From: CAXSBR01 sp964236495 | Lineage (GTDB): Bacteria > Actinomycetota > Actinomycetes > Mycobacteriales > Jatrophihabitantaceae | Direction of reading: 5' to 3' | DNA length: 64,000 bases | Assembly: GCA_964236495.1 (NCBI GenBank) | Contig: CAXSBR010000014.1 | Span: 1-64,000, forward strand | Shown: piece by piece, positions 35,305 to 46,672 of the stretch | Layout of the letters: the number at the start of each line of letters is the position of its first letter | Position numbering within the stretch: the stretch's first letter is position 1 | Translations under genes and position numbers: made by a program | Notes under the pieces: model-generated | Told to the model about the DNA's origin: nothing | What the model saw: only the letters and a program-made list of their open reading frames with translations | Databases searched by the model: none

Positions 35305-35692
35305 GGCACGCCTCTCGCTGACGTCGGGAGCTGGTTGGTCGCGAACCTAGCGTGCGGACCCGGTGAGATACCAGAGCGACGTCGGAGGGCGGCATGGCGC
35401 GGCGGCGGCTTTCAGCCCGATGTGGAGGCGTTCGGGCGACCGGCGCAAGTAACGGACAACGCCGCCGGCGGGGATATTCGCCGACGACGTCGTCGCAACG
35501 GAGGTGATCAGAGTGACCAGGCGCGCCGCCTTCGAGGACTTCGCCGTCAACCAGCGTCACTTCGCAGGTGGCGTCGTTACCTCAGCCATAAGTGGCTTGG
35601 TCGCCGCGTGGGTGCCCCGACCGTTCCCCTCTCGCCGCCGGAGCGCTGGGGTCGATGGCCGCCATGACGTTCCGCTTGCGATGTGTTCCATC
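35305..35692 (+). other. Intergenic stretch with one weak candidate gene
   Basis: About 390 bases between two minus-strand genes. A strong ribosome-binding-like sequence GGAGGTGATC lies before a GTG at 35513, opening a plus-strand frame (VTRRAAFEDFAVNQRHFAGG...) that runs to 35887, thus 195 bases into the HAD gene on the other strand. Only its first ~40 residues lie in free DNA and they match nothing I know. It may be a relic or chance. Nothing else is visible. Confidence 0.3.
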
Positions 35693-36598
35693 TCACACCC
35701 AGCGCGGGCGTTTAGCAAGGGCAGAGCGGAAGTCGGCAACCCGCTGCCACTCGTTGGACGCCGCGGAGGCGAACGGATTACCTGCACGCAGACATCGACG
35801 GATCACGGCGCTCAGCACGGCGAGCATCGAGGTCACCACCACCGCTCGAGCCAACCGCGCGACGGGCTTCACGTGCAGCAGGCCTAATCGACGCCGTACC
35901 TGAACGCTGTTGGTAAAGGTGAGCACCGGCCAATTCCTGGCCAGCGCCTGGCGCTGCAGAGCCCGGTCGGGGTTGACGACGACGGGGTTGCCCACCATTT
36001 CCAGCATCGGCAGGTCGGTGATCGAATCGGAGTAGGCGTAGCACCGTGCGAGGTCGTATCCCTTCGACACGGCCAGCGCCCTTATGGCCGTTGCCTTGTT
36101 GTGCCCGTAGGCATAGAACTCGATCTCACCGGTGTAACGGCCCTCGTGTTCCACCATCCGGGTGGCGATGCTGGTGTCTGCGCCCACCATTGCCGCGATC
36201 GGGTCGACCACCTCCGAGCCTGAGGACGACACGACCACGACGTCGAGCCCGTCAGCCTGATGTCGCCGAATGATTTGGACGGCCTCGGCGTAGATGAGCG
36301 GGTCGACAATCAGGTGCAGTGTCTCGGTGACGATGCCGCGAATCTGCTCGACGTTCCACCCGGCGCACAACTGGGTGAGGTAGACGCGCATCTTCTCCAT
36401 CTGGCGCTCGTCGATGCCCGACAGGGCGAATTTGGCCTGCGCGTAGGCACTACGCACCACCGCTCGCCGATTAATCAGGCCGCCCCGATAGAACGGCCGT
36501 CCGAACGCGAGCGTGCTCGACTTGGCGATGATGGTCTTGTCGAGGTCGAAGAAGGCCGCAGCCCTGCTGTCGTACGGTTTCACCTTCACCTCTGACAC
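35693..36598 (-). CDS. HAD-IB family phosphatase
   Basis: 301 residues from a GTG start. The HAD nucleophile motif FFDLDKTII has the first Asp near residue 18; the second motif is VVVSSSG; a Lys lies in GHNKATAI; and the acidic motif is CYAYSDSITDLPMLE. This is the SerB/HAD-IB type found beside ssd and the Tad genes in actinobacteria; phosphoserine- or lysophospholipid-type substrates are known in the family, but this one is unassigned. The C terminus has a weak hydrophobic stretch (AVVVTSMLAVLSAVI). Confidence 0.85.
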   Translation of the reverse strand: MSEVKVKPYDSRAAAFFDLDKTIIAKSSTLAFGRPFYRGGLINRRAVVRSAYAQAKFALSGIDERQMEKMRVYLTQLCAGWNVEQIRGIVTETLHLIVDPLIYAEAVQIIRRHQADGLDVVVVSSSGSEVVDPIAAMVGADTSIATRMVEHEGRYTGEIEFYAYGHNKATAIRALAVSKGYDLARCYAYSDSITDLPMLEMVGNPVVVNPDRALQRQALARNWPVLTFTNSVQVRRRLGLLHVKPVARLARAVVVTSMLAVLSAVIRRCLRAGNPFASAASNEWQRVADFRSALAKRPRWV

Positions 36599-36708
36599 GG
36601 TGCCGACAATACGACCGCGACGCCAGCACCTGTGGACGAAGGCGCAGTTTGTCCACAGGAGGCCGCTGGGGCCACCGCGGATCCGATCCGGCGGCCAGCG
36701 TGGTCGCC

Positions 36709-37503
36709 ATGAAGCAGATGTCCACCGGATTTGGCCCGCACCCGGCTGTCGGCGTGCTCGGCGGCAGCGGCGGCGCCGGAGCGACCGCGCTGGTGGCCGC
36801 GCTTGCAGCGTGTGCGCAATCGAGCATCATCATCGATTTGGACGCCCTGGGTGGCGGCATCGACGTCGTACTGGGCGCCGACGAGCAGCCCGGCGCGCGG
36901 TGGTCTGGGTTGCATGCGACCGGGGATCGGTTGGATCCCGCACAGCTGCTGGAAGGCCTTCCGCGGTGGGGCGACATCCCGGTGCTGGCGTGCGATTCGT
37001 CAGCGGTTCCCGACGCAGATGCCTGCCGGTCGGTACTCGGCGCCGCTCGTGAGATCGGCACCACCGTGGTCGACCTCGGCCGATGCTCGACCCCGGCTCG
37101 CGATGTCGCGGTGTCGGCGTGTTCGGCCGTTGTGCTGGTGGCGACCGCCGACATCTGCGGCGCCACCGCCGCGGCCGCAATGCAGACTCGCCTGGTCGAA
37201 GACGGCTACGCAGCTGCGCTGACGCTGGTGGTTCGCCGCCACCGCGCCGTCGTATCGGCTCGACGTATTGCCGACGTCCTCGGTTTAGGACTCACCGGCA
37301 CCCTCGACGATGACGCCGGTTTACGCAGCGGCCGCGACCGCGGCATCGATGCGCGCCGGCTGAACCGAGGGACCCGGGCACTTGCGCGCCAGCTGCTGGG
37401 CTGGGTTGCTCAGTTGACCGAGTCGCCGGCAGCGGGAAGTGCCGCTGTGGCCCTCGAAGTGTCGACCACGGTGCCCCATCCCGTACTGGTGGGACGGCGA
37501 TGA
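36709..37503 (+). CDS. Septum-site-determining/CpaE-like protein (Ssd) of the Tad locus
   Basis: 264 residues from ATG 36709 (GTG 36700 also possible). MinD/ParA-like: GVLGGSGGAGATALVAALA at the P-loop, IIDLDALGGGID, and VLVATADICG. The P-loop lacks the deviant Walker Lys near its start, as is usual in Ssd proteins. The family normally has an N-terminal receiver-like region; here it is missing or very short. By position it should place or regulate the Tad pilus machine at the membrane or pole. The ATGA overlap couples it to cpaF. Confidence 0.8.
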   Translation: MKQMSTGFGPHPAVGVLGGSGGAGATALVAALAACAQSSIIIDLDALGGGIDVVLGADEQPGARWSGLHATGDRLDPAQLLEGLPRWGDIPVLACDSSAVPDADACRSVLGAAREIGTTVVDLGRCSTPARDVAVSACSAVVLVATADICGATAAAAMQTRLVEDGYAAALTLVVRRHRAVVSARRIADVLGLGLTGTLDDDAGLRSGRDRGIDARRLNRGTRALARQLLGWVAQLTESPAAGSAAVALEVSTTVPHPVLVGRR

Positions 37504-38684
37504 TCACCTCCGCGCCGCTTCTGGGAGACATCCGCGCCCGGTTGGCCCGCGAGGGAACCGGCGCCGGCGGGGACGTGGCTTCGGCGATGACGGCTGCACG
37601 TCGCGACGCCGGCATCCTGGCCGACGACGCCGTGCTGGCGCGGTGGGATTCGGCGTTGACCGCAGAGCTGTGCGGAGCCGGGCCGCTGGAGGACTTGCTG
37701 GCCCTCGACGGCGTCACCGACGTCCTGGTCAACGCACCTGACGAGGTGTGGATCGACCGCGGGTCGGGCCTCGAACGCGCCGACGTGGGCTTCGCCTCCG
37801 ACACCGAGGTGCGCGCGCTGGCCTACCGGCTGGCCGCCGCGGCCGGTCGCCGGCTGGACGACGCGGCGCCGTTCGTCGACGCGCAGCTGCCCGATGGCAC
37901 CCGACTGCACGCGATCCTGCCGCCCCTGGCGCTGCACACCACGCTGTCGTTGCGGGTGCTGGCTCGGCGGCGGATGGAGCTCGGCGATCTCATCAGCGCC
38001 GGCACTCTGACGATCGAAGTGGCTGAGCTGGTCCGGGCACTCGTACGCGCTCGGCTGGCCCTTCTCATCAGCGGTGGCACCGGTAGCGGCAAGACCACCG
38101 TGCTCGGCGCCCTGCTCGGAGTGGTCCCAGCGGATCAACGGATCGTGCTCATCGAGGACGCCGCCGAAGTGACTACTCGCCACCAGCATGTGGTTCGGCT
38201 GCTGGCGCGCACTGCGAACGTCGAGGGTGCTGGTGGCGTGGGCCTGCGTGAGCTGGTTCGCCAAGCGCTTCGGATGCGGCCTGATCGCGTCGTCGTCGGG
38301 GAATTCCGTGGCGGTGAGGTCGTGGAGCTGCTGGCAGCGCTGAACACCGGCCATGCCGGCGGCGCTGCGACAGTGCACGCCAACGGCATCGCAGAGCTGC
38401 CCGCGCGGCTGGAAGCGCTGGGCGCGCTGGGTGGTTTGGACCGCGGCGCGCTGACTGCCCAGGCCGCATCGGCGCTGGAGGTCGTTCTACACCTGCACCG
38501 CAACGCCAACGGCCGGCGAACGGTGAGCCAGATCGGCTGCTTCTCTAGCGGCACGGCCGGCTTGGAAGTGCAACCGGTGTGGACCGCCGCATCCGGACTC
38601 GGCAGCGGAGCCGCGCCGCTGTGCCGTCGCCTGCTCGAGCACGGGTGTGCCGAGCTGCCGACTCTGCTGGCCGGTGTGCTGTGA
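37500..38684 (+). CDS. cpaF: Tad/Flp pilus ATPase (TadA/CpaF)
   Basis: Cytoplasmic secretion ATPase that powers assembly of the Flp pilus. 394 residues. An N-terminal domain contains LCGAGPLEDLLALDGVTDVLVN. Walker A is GGTGSGKTT, followed by VLIEDAAEV (Asp box-like), the conserved HVVRLLAR, and RMRPDRVVVGEFRG with a TVHAN His box. All motifs of an active type II/IV ATPase are present. The stop overlaps tadB. Confidence 0.93.
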   Translation: MITSAPLLGDIRARLAREGTGAGGDVASAMTAARRDAGILADDAVLARWDSALTAELCGAGPLEDLLALDGVTDVLVNAPDEVWIDRGSGLERADVGFASDTEVRALAYRLAAAAGRRLDDAAPFVDAQLPDGTRLHAILPPLALHTTLSLRVLARRRMELGDLISAGTLTIEVAELVRALVRARLALLISGGTGSGKTTVLGALLGVVPADQRIVLIEDAAEVTTRHQHVVRLLARTANVEGAGGVGLRELVRQALRMRPDRVVVGEFRGGEVVELLAALNTGHAGGAATVHANGIAELPARLEALGALGGLDRGALTAQAASALEVVLHLHRNANGRRTVSQIGCFSSGTAGLEVQPVWTAASGLGSGAAPLCRRLLEHGCAELPTLLAGVL

Positions 38685-39514
38685 GCGCGCAGTGGTTGGT
38701 GGCGGCCGGTCTGCTGCTTATGCCGGCTCGTCCGTCGCTGGCGTCGGCACGGTTGGGTGGTCGCGTTCGTGGCGGTGCACCGGCCGACGTTGAGGCTGAC
38801 GACGCGGCCGGCGTTGACTCTGGTCAGCACTGGATGCACGGCATCCGGCTCGACCGGCGACCGCTGGTCGCTGTCGCCGGTTCCACCGCCGGCGGCGCCG
38901 CAGTGCTAACCGGTGCCGCGCTGCCCGTCGCTGCGAGCATGGCGTTGATCGCGGTCGTGGTCGTCGACGAGGTGGCCTGCGCGGCGGCGCGGCGTCACAC
39001 TGACGCCGAGGAACGCGGCGTCGCGGCCGCCGTCGAAGTGTTGGCCGCGGAGTTGGCCGCCGGGTCCAGGGAACCGGCTGCTCTGCGTGCCGCGGCCGAC
39101 GCCGGAGGACGCGCAGCACAATGTCTGCGCGCTGCGGCGGGGCTGGGCGAGATCGGCGCCGATCCGACGACGGCCTTCGACGGCGCCTTCGCCGGACTGG
39201 CCGGAGCGTGGCAGATCCGGTCGACCTGCGGCACTGCGTTGGGGCCGTCGGTGGCGTCGGTAGGTGACGATCTGTCCGCGCGCATCGCGCGACGGCGGGC
39301 GTTGGACGCAGCCCTTGCCGGAGCCCGAGCGTCCGGAGCGATGCTCGCGTTGCTGCCAGTGCTGGGCGTGGTCCTAGGCGCGGCGATGGGCGCTTCGCCG
39401 CTGTCGTTCCTGTTCGGTGGCGGACGCGGGTCGTTGGCCTTGCTCGCCGGCGTCGGGCTCGAGGTGAGCGGCTGGTTCTGGATCAGGCTGCTGATTCGAC
39501 GGGCGTCGCTGTGA
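38681..39514 (+). CDS. tadB: Tad pilus inner-membrane protein TadB
   Basis: 277 residues from the GTG overlapping the cpaF stop. T2SSF-type: membrane segments at the start (VAAGLLLMPA), in the middle (AAVLTGAALPVAASMALIAVVVVDE) and at the C terminus (AMLALLPVLGVVLGAAMGAS, SLALLAGVGLEVSGWFWIRL). The cytoplasmic VEVLAAELAAGSREPAALRAAA segment is the type II secretion F signature. It pairs with TadC to form the platform. Confidence 0.88.
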   Translation: MSAQWLVAAGLLLMPARPSLASARLGGRVRGGAPADVEADDAAGVDSGQHWMHGIRLDRRPLVAVAGSTAGGAAVLTGAALPVAASMALIAVVVVDEVACAAARRHTDAEERGVAAAVEVLAAELAAGSREPAALRAAADAGGRAAQCLRAAAGLGEIGADPTTAFDGAFAGLAGAWQIRSTCGTALGPSVASVGDDLSARIARRRALDAALAGARASGAMLALLPVLGVVLGAAMGASPLSFLFGGGRGSLALLAGVGLEVSGWFWIRLLIRRASL

Positions 39515-40299
39515 CGACGCTGTGTGCGTTGGCCCTGGCGTTTCTGCTGCTCGCACCTGTTCGCCCTCGGCGAGCCGCCGAGCGCCGATTGACCCAGTCG
39601 GGGCTGCCCAGGTTGACGCCCCAGCAGTCAGGCGCAGTGCTGGCAAACGCGTCCGGCGAACGGAAAGATGCCGACGAACCGGCAGCGGCCCGGCAGGTGC
39701 GCCGGCTCCCTGTCGTCAGTGCGCTGGCCGTCGTCGTCGCCTGCGTGGCCTTCTTTCAGGTGCCGGGGATCCTGTTTGCTCCGCCGGCAGGCGCGGCCGC
39801 GTTCGTGCTCACTCGGCGGTTGGGCGCACGCACGGCCGGTCCCGACCGCCGGGAGATCGAGTCGCTGCCTGTACTGCTCGAGCTACTCGCAACCGCCATC
39901 CGCTCCGGTGCCGCGCTGTCCACGGCACTGACCTGCGTGGCGGCCGTCGCGACCGGAGCACCGGGGGTGGCGCTAGGCCGGACGGCAGCGCTGCTGCGCT
40001 TGGGTGCGCCGCCGATCCAGGCGTGGAAATCGCTGCGCGATCATCCGCAGTTGGGTGCGCTGGCAGTCGTCGCGACGCGCTCGGCCGACAGCGGAATCCG
40101 CCTTGCCGAAGGCCTGTGCAGGCAGGCCGAGACCTACCGCGACGACCTGCGAGCCGCAGACGCGGCCCGTGCCTCGAAAGTTGGCGTGATCGCACTGCTT
40201 CCGGTCGGACTGTGCTTCCTGCCCGCGTTCGTCTGCCTGGGGATCGTGCCGATCGTGGCCGGTATCGCGGGAACCGCCTTCGGCGGGTTGAGCCGATGA
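39511..40299 (+). CDS. tadC: Tad pilus inner-membrane protein TadC
   Basis: 262 residues, GTG start overlapping tadB. Membrane segments occur near residues 4-17, 68-105 and 230-255. The T2SSF signature is LPVLLELLATAIRSGAALSTAL, and a second part contains AVVATRSADSGIRLAEGL. About 170 bases separate it from the pilin gene. Confidence 0.88.
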   Translation: MTTLCALALAFLLLAPVRPRRAAERRLTQSGLPRLTPQQSGAVLANASGERKDADEPAAARQVRRLPVVSALAVVVACVAFFQVPGILFAPPAGAAAFVLTRRLGARTAGPDRREIESLPVLLELLATAIRSGAALSTALTCVAAVATGAPGVALGRTAALLRLGAPPIQAWKSLRDHPQLGALAVVATRSADSGIRLAEGLCRQAETYRDDLRAADAARASKVGVIALLPVGLCFLPAFVCLGIVPIVAGIAGTAFGGLSR

Positions 40300-40467
40300 C
40301 TGCGTGCCTGACGACCGCGCCAAGCGAAGAACTGTGCACACGCCGATCACCGACCCGTCTCCGCCCGCTGCACAGCGCAGCCGCTAGAGATCCCGCACCC
40401 GACAACCGACGTCTCGTGCGCCTGCCGTTTTCCGGAACCGCCGGACGGTCGACCCGAAGGAGCAGCC

Positions 40468-40698
40468 ATGTTTTCATCATGCTTCACAGCAGTTCGTCTC
40501 GTCATCGCCGCCATCGCGGTGATCCGCCGCCGACTGTCCACCGCCGCAACTGACGCCGGCATGACCACCGCCGAGTACGCGGTGGGGACGGTCGTCGCGG
40601 TCGCCTTCGCTGCGGTGCTGTTCAAGGTGGTACAGAGCCCGGCGGTGCACGCCGCCCTGTCCGGGATCATCACCCACGCGCTCAACACCAAGTTGTGA
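40468..40698 (+). CDS. Flp pilin-like DUF4244 protein
   Basis: 76 residues, ATG preceded by AAGGAG. A basic leader ends in TDAGM; the expected prepilin cut is after Gly, leaving MTTAEYAVGTVVAVAFAAVLFKVV, with the +5 Glu of type IV/Flp pilins. In actinobacterial Tad operons this DUF4244 gene holds the pilin position. The processing peptidase is not in the window. The stop overlaps a GTG of the next frame. Confidence 0.85.
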   Translation: MFSSCFTAVRLVIAAIAVIRRRLSTAATDAGMTTAEYAVGTVVAVAFAAVLFKVVQSPAVHAALSGIITHALNTKL

Positions 40699-40814
40699 AT
40701 CTCCACTTACGCGCACGCTCGGGCGGTGCGTTGTGCACTGATCTTCCAGCGGTGGACGGCTCAGGCGACCGACGGCCCGCGACCCGCTGTCGATGTGCAG
40801 CGGGGGGCACTGAC

Positions 40815-41273
40815 ATGAGGAGCGCCCCGTTGGCCGAGAGCGGGGGACGTGGTGTCAGGTGCGTCCGTCGGTTGTCAGCGCAGGACAGCGGCATGGTGAG
40901 CGTGGAGATGGCCGCTGCGTTGCCGGTGCTCATGATTCTGGTATTCACCGGCATCTATGCCGTACGCGTCGTGGATGCCCGTGCCCAGTGCGTGGACGCC
41001 GCACGGGAAGTCGCCCGCGCCGCCGCCCGGGGTGACGGAACCGCCGTGGCGCGGGGGCGGCTGATGCTGGGCGATGCAGCGACAGTCAGCGTGTCGACGT
41101 CCGGTGACAGCGTCACTGGACGCACGTCGGTGCGGGTGCATCCGGGTTGGTCCGGACTGCCGGGGGTCACCGTGACCGAAACCGCGACGGCGGCTATGGA
41201 ACCCGCCGCAGGCTCGACTACGCAACCGTCTGCACGCGCTGCTGGCGGTTCGGCAACGCCGCAGCCGCCATGA
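40815..41273 (+). CDS. TadE-like pseudopilin
   Basis: 152 residues from ATG 40815; a GTG at 40695 overlapping the pilin stop would add 40 residues that look non-conserved. After a basic leader, DSGMVSVEMAAALPVLMILVFTGIYAV gives the TadE membrane helix with a Gly-Met processing site and +5 Glu-like acid. A small extracellular domain (VDARAQCVDAAREVARAAARGD) follows, and the tail is Thr/Ala/Pro-rich. It probably acts as a minor pilin. Confidence 0.82.
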   Translation: MRSAPLAESGGRGVRCVRRLSAQDSGMVSVEMAAALPVLMILVFTGIYAVRVVDARAQCVDAAREVARAAARGDGTAVARGRLMLGDAATVSVSTSGDSVTGRTSVRVHPGWSGLPGVTVTETATAAMEPAAGSTTQPSARAAGGSATPQPP

Positions 41274-41698
41274 GTCCGGCAGCAAGGCGATCGAGGGCCG
41301 GCACAGCGCGGTTCGGTTCCGCCGGCTGCACCCGGGACACCGGCTCGGCCAGCCTCTGGGTGCTTGCCGGAGGATTGCTGGTGCTCGTTCTGGCGCTCGC
41401 CGTCGGTCTGCGCGCAACAGCGGTAGTGGCGCGGCACCGCGCTGAGGCCGCCGCAGATCTCGCAGCGCTGGCAGCAGCACAGGGCATCGGCGTCGACGAC
41501 ACGACGGTCACGATGTGCCGTCGGGCCGCTCGGATTGCGGCGGTCAACGGTGCCCGGCTGCAAACCTGCACCGTTCGGCTGAACCCGAGCGCTCGAGCGG
41601 GCACGGTGCAGGTGACTGCTGCGGTGCTCGTGCGCATCGCCGGCATCGGCTCCCGGCAGGCACTGGCGCGAGCCGAAGCTCAGCGTGATCCCGGCTGA
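41270..41698 (+). CDS. TadE-like protein of the Rv3654c family
   Basis: 142 residues, ATG overlapping the TadE stop. TGSASLWVLAGGLLVLVLALAVGL is a single membrane helix following a Gly-Ser processing-like site. The RHRAEAAADLAALAAAQGIG segment is typical of the secretion-neighbourhood TadE/TadG-like proteins that close actinobacterial Tad operons. Two later Cys residues (MCRRAARI, LQTCTVRL) may pair. Confidence 0.82.
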   Translation: MSPAARRSRAGTARFGSAGCTRDTGSASLWVLAGGLLVLVLALAVGLRATAVVARHRAEAAADLAALAAAQGIGVDDTTVTMCRRAARIAAVNGARLQTCTVRLNPSARAGTVQVTAAVLVRIAGIGSRQALARAEAQRDPG

Positions 41699-41715
41699 AG
41701 CACGGTCGGCGAACG

Positions 41716-41836
41716 TGATTACTGGGGCGCCCGCGCATCGTTACCCGGGCGCCGTGCGTGGTTACTGGGGCGGCCGCAACATCGTTACCCGGGCGCGGCA
41801 TCGTTACCCGGGCGCCGTAGATCGTTACCCGGCGCC
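41716..41836. repeat. Short degenerate tandem repeat downstream of the Tad operon
   Basis: ATCGTTACCCGGGCGCC or close variants start at 41737, 41781, 41800 and 41821, with related GTTACTGGGGCG units at about 41716 and 41761. Spacing is 19-24 bases. It lies between two convergent genes and encodes nothing recognisable. The GTTACC/CCCGGG content gives some local dyad symmetry. Confidence 0.75.
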
Positions 41837-41875
41837 GCTGAGCGCCGCTTCACCTGGGCCACACCCCGGGCACCG

Positions 41876-43663
41876 TCAACGATGGCTGCCGCGTACCCAA
41901 CCAGGGCGACGACGCCCGGCCAGGCACAACGCGACGCCGGCCAGAATCGCAAGTAGTGACGCGATGACCATCGGTCGTGTCTGCTGGGCTCCGGTGCTGG
42001 CCAGTTTGGTGGCGCCGGCCGCGGCTTGCGCCGATGAGCTGGCCGGTGCAGCGGTCGACGACGAAGCCGCGACCAAGACCGCCGTGGAAGTCGGCGCACT
42101 GGTCGCCGGGTCGGTCGCGGTCGGCTGCGGAGTCGTCGACGTGGGCGCGACAGTTGACGCAGGCGGTGTAGTGGTCGCAGTGCTGCTGGTGGGAGCCGCC
42201 GCGACGGCCGTCAACTCGACGAGCACGAAGTCTTCGCACACGCCGGCCTGCTGTGCGGTCACCTTGTGGCCGCGAATACGTCGGGGAACAAGCTTGACGA
42301 GGCTCTTGTGAGCCGTCACCGCGGGCAGCCCAGCGGCCGAGCCGGAGCCCGACACGCTGCCGGAATCTTGGACGTCGCAGTCTTGATCAATGGCGTCGGA
42401 ACTGGCGCTGATACCCAGCTCGTCGGTGCCGACGGTGGACGCCTTGACGACGATCGCCGTCGAGGCGCTCTTGCCGGGCGCGATCGTGTCCAGCGGCCAG
42501 TAGCCGTACGACGGTCGCTTCACGTCGCTGGAGCCGGCGGCAATAGCCAGCGTGCGGGCGCCGCCGCTGCCACTCGGCGCGCCGGGCATCGGCGCAGAGT
42601 TGGTGATCTGGAAGTGAGCGCGTCCACCGTCGTCTGCGAAGTCCGCGCCGAAAAGGTACGAGTTCGGTGCTGCGTTAGGTCCCTCGTTGTGCACCGTGCC
42701 GGTAAGGGTGACGGTCTTGCCGACGACAACGCGGGCATGGTCGGGGTTCACGGTCAGGATGAGCTTGGCGGAGCCGACGAAGTAGACAGTGGCCTGCACG
42801 CGATTGGGTGCGGGCGTCGTTGGCAGTGCAGGGTTCAGCGCGACGGTGAACTTAGCGGGAGGGCTGGCTGGGGTCGCGGTCGAGCTGGTCGTGAAGCCGA
42901 TTCCGACGATGATGTTGGCCCCGGCGGCCAGCGGTCCGGTACCGCAGGTAACAGTCCGTCCGTCGGGTCCGCCGACGGGGGCCACACAAGCCAGCGGCGT
43001 TCCGGTGTCGTCGGCGTTATCAGTCCACCACTGCTCGAACCGCGTCGGCGGGAAGTCAGGGTCGAGGCGCAGAGTCGACGGCAGGGTGATGACGACGGTT
43101 GCGTTGGGCACCGCTGGTCCGTTATTGACGACCTGCGCGCCGAAGTCCACCGAGCCGTCGATGGCTAGCGGTGCTGCCTGATCCTCACCGAAGCCCGCTG
43201 GCAGGCACACCACAGGCCCTGGCGCAGCTGCGTTGGGCCCCGTGCACGGTGGGCCGGCTACGGCGAGCGCCGTTGGAGCGTGCGTGGTCGCGGTCGTACC
43301 CGACGACGGACCCGGCTTTGCTGACGACGGCGACGCTGAGGATTTGGCTGACGACGGGCCCGCCGACGCCTGGGCCGTAGAGGACCGGGCAGCCGAGGAC
43401 CGGGCCGTAGAGGACTGGGCCGTCGAGGACTGGGCCGCCGAGGGCCGGCCGGACGACGAGTTCGTCGCCGAGGTCGACCTGGTGGAGCTCGGTGCCGCCG
43501 GGCGAGCGGTCGAGGGCCGCGCCGCAGTTGAGGAGCGCGCAGCGGCGCGCGAGGCGGTGGCGGCGTGTGGCACCGGCCGCGCGCCGGCTACACCCGCAGG
43601 TAGGCCGACAAGCGCGACGGCGGCGCAACTGGACAGCCCAGCGAGCAAGGTCAGTCGACGCAT
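41876..43663 (-). CDS. Secreted LAxTG-anchored surface protein
   Basis: 595 residues from ATG 43663 (GGGAG upstream). A signal peptide (MRRLTLLAGLSSCAAVALVGLPAGVAGA) is followed by ~100 residues of Ser/Ala/Thr/Gln low complexity encoded by a 15-base repeat. Two DUF11-like beta domains come next (VDFGAQVVNNGPAVPNATVV; KLILTVNPDHARVVVGKTV ... GTVHNEGPNA), then a Thr/Pro stalk. At about residue 554 LASTG precedes a membrane helix and a basic end (GRRRPGW), the layout of a sortase substrate. LAxTG is the class E-type signal. Probably a wall-attached stalk protein or adhesin. Confidence 0.85.
   Translation of the reverse strand: MRRLTLLAGLSSCAAVALVGLPAGVAGARPVPHAATASRAAARSSTAARPSTARPAAPSSTRSTSATNSSSGRPSAAQSSTAQSSTARSSAARSSTAQASAGPSSAKSSASPSSAKPGPSSGTTATTHAPTALAVAGPPCTGPNAAAPGPVVCLPAGFGEDQAAPLAIDGSVDFGAQVVNNGPAVPNATVVITLPSTLRLDPDFPPTRFEQWWTDNADDTGTPLACVAPVGGPDGRTVTCGTGPLAAGANIIVGIGFTTSSTATPASPPAKFTVALNPALPTTPAPNRVQATVYFVGSAKLILTVNPDHARVVVGKTVTLTGTVHNEGPNAAPNSYLFGADFADDGGRAHFQITNSAPMPGAPSGSGGARTLAIAAGSSDVKRPSYGYWPLDTIAPGKSASTAIVVKASTVGTDELGISASSDAIDQDCDVQDSGSVSGSGSAAGLPAVTAHKSLVKLVPRRIRGHKVTAQQAGVCEDFVLVELTAVAAAPTSSTATTTPPASTVAPTSTTPQPTATDPATSAPTSTAVLVAASSSTAAPASSSAQAAAGATKLASTGAQQTRPMVIASLLAILAGVALCLAGRRRPGWVRGSHR
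43376..43446 (-). repeat. 15-bp tandem repeat in the surface-protein gene
   Basis: GAGGACTGGGCCGTC-type units repeat about five times on the plus strand. On the coding strand they encode SSTAQ-SSTAR-SSAAR-SSTAQ. They lie in the spacer after the signal peptide. Confidence 0.8.
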
Positions 43664-44226
43664 GATTCTCCCGGGGCAGCAATGCGAGCAGGGCAGAGGA
43701 TCGGGCAAGGCGGGAACGAAAAGGCAGGGGAGCAAGCAATGCAGGGGGATCGCGCAAGGTAGAAGCGAGCCAGGTCGGGTTTGTGCAAGTCAGGGGATCT
43801 TGCAAGGCAGGGGATCTTTTAAGGCAGGGAATCGAGGACGACCGATCGTGCAGGTGGGGATGGCGCTCAGCCGCGATGCAACGCATCACCTGGGCAGAAT
43901 GTAGCCGTTGGTGACCACGATCAGGAATCGTCGAGGGGCTCAGCTGCGTAACGCTTGTCGAGGTCACGCAGCGGCCGTGCCCGCCGAAGCGGCCACACAC
44001 AGCGCAGCAGTAAGCCGCTCCAGCGCCGCGACAGGTGCGGCCACAGTCTGTCGGACCCGATCTGACGGCGATTGTGATGCACGCCTCTGGTCGATTCTGT
44101 GCAGCCCTATAGACTCCGCTCACCGTTTGGCAACTGTCGGACAACTGTCTGGCACATCTCTGGCACCGCTGGTAAGCGCGCGCCGCGTCCCCAGTCGAAC
44201 GGGCTCAGAAGAAGGAGTAATGCGCT
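43664..44226 (+). other. Intergenic region between two divergent genes, with degenerate repeats
   Basis: About 560 bases upstream of both the LAxTG gene and hppA. From about 43722 to 43840 the plus strand has irregular direct repeats built on AGGGGATC..GCAAGGCAGG, spaced 16-25 bases. Nearer hppA are TATAGACT (44108-44115), a possible -10, and two TCTGGCAC copies (44148-44166). A good GAAGGAG lies before the hppA ATG. Open frames here lack family likeness. Confidence 0.45.
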
Positions 44227-46629
<2,403 letters not shown>

Positions 46630-46672
46630 ACTACGGAACTACTGGGCGGCTCGCGGCTCCTGCCCGGCTCGC

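Noticed and set aside
41716..41836. CRISPR array
   Set aside because: Units are only 16-17 bases, spacing is 19-24 bases with no spacers of constant size, and no cas gene is nearby.
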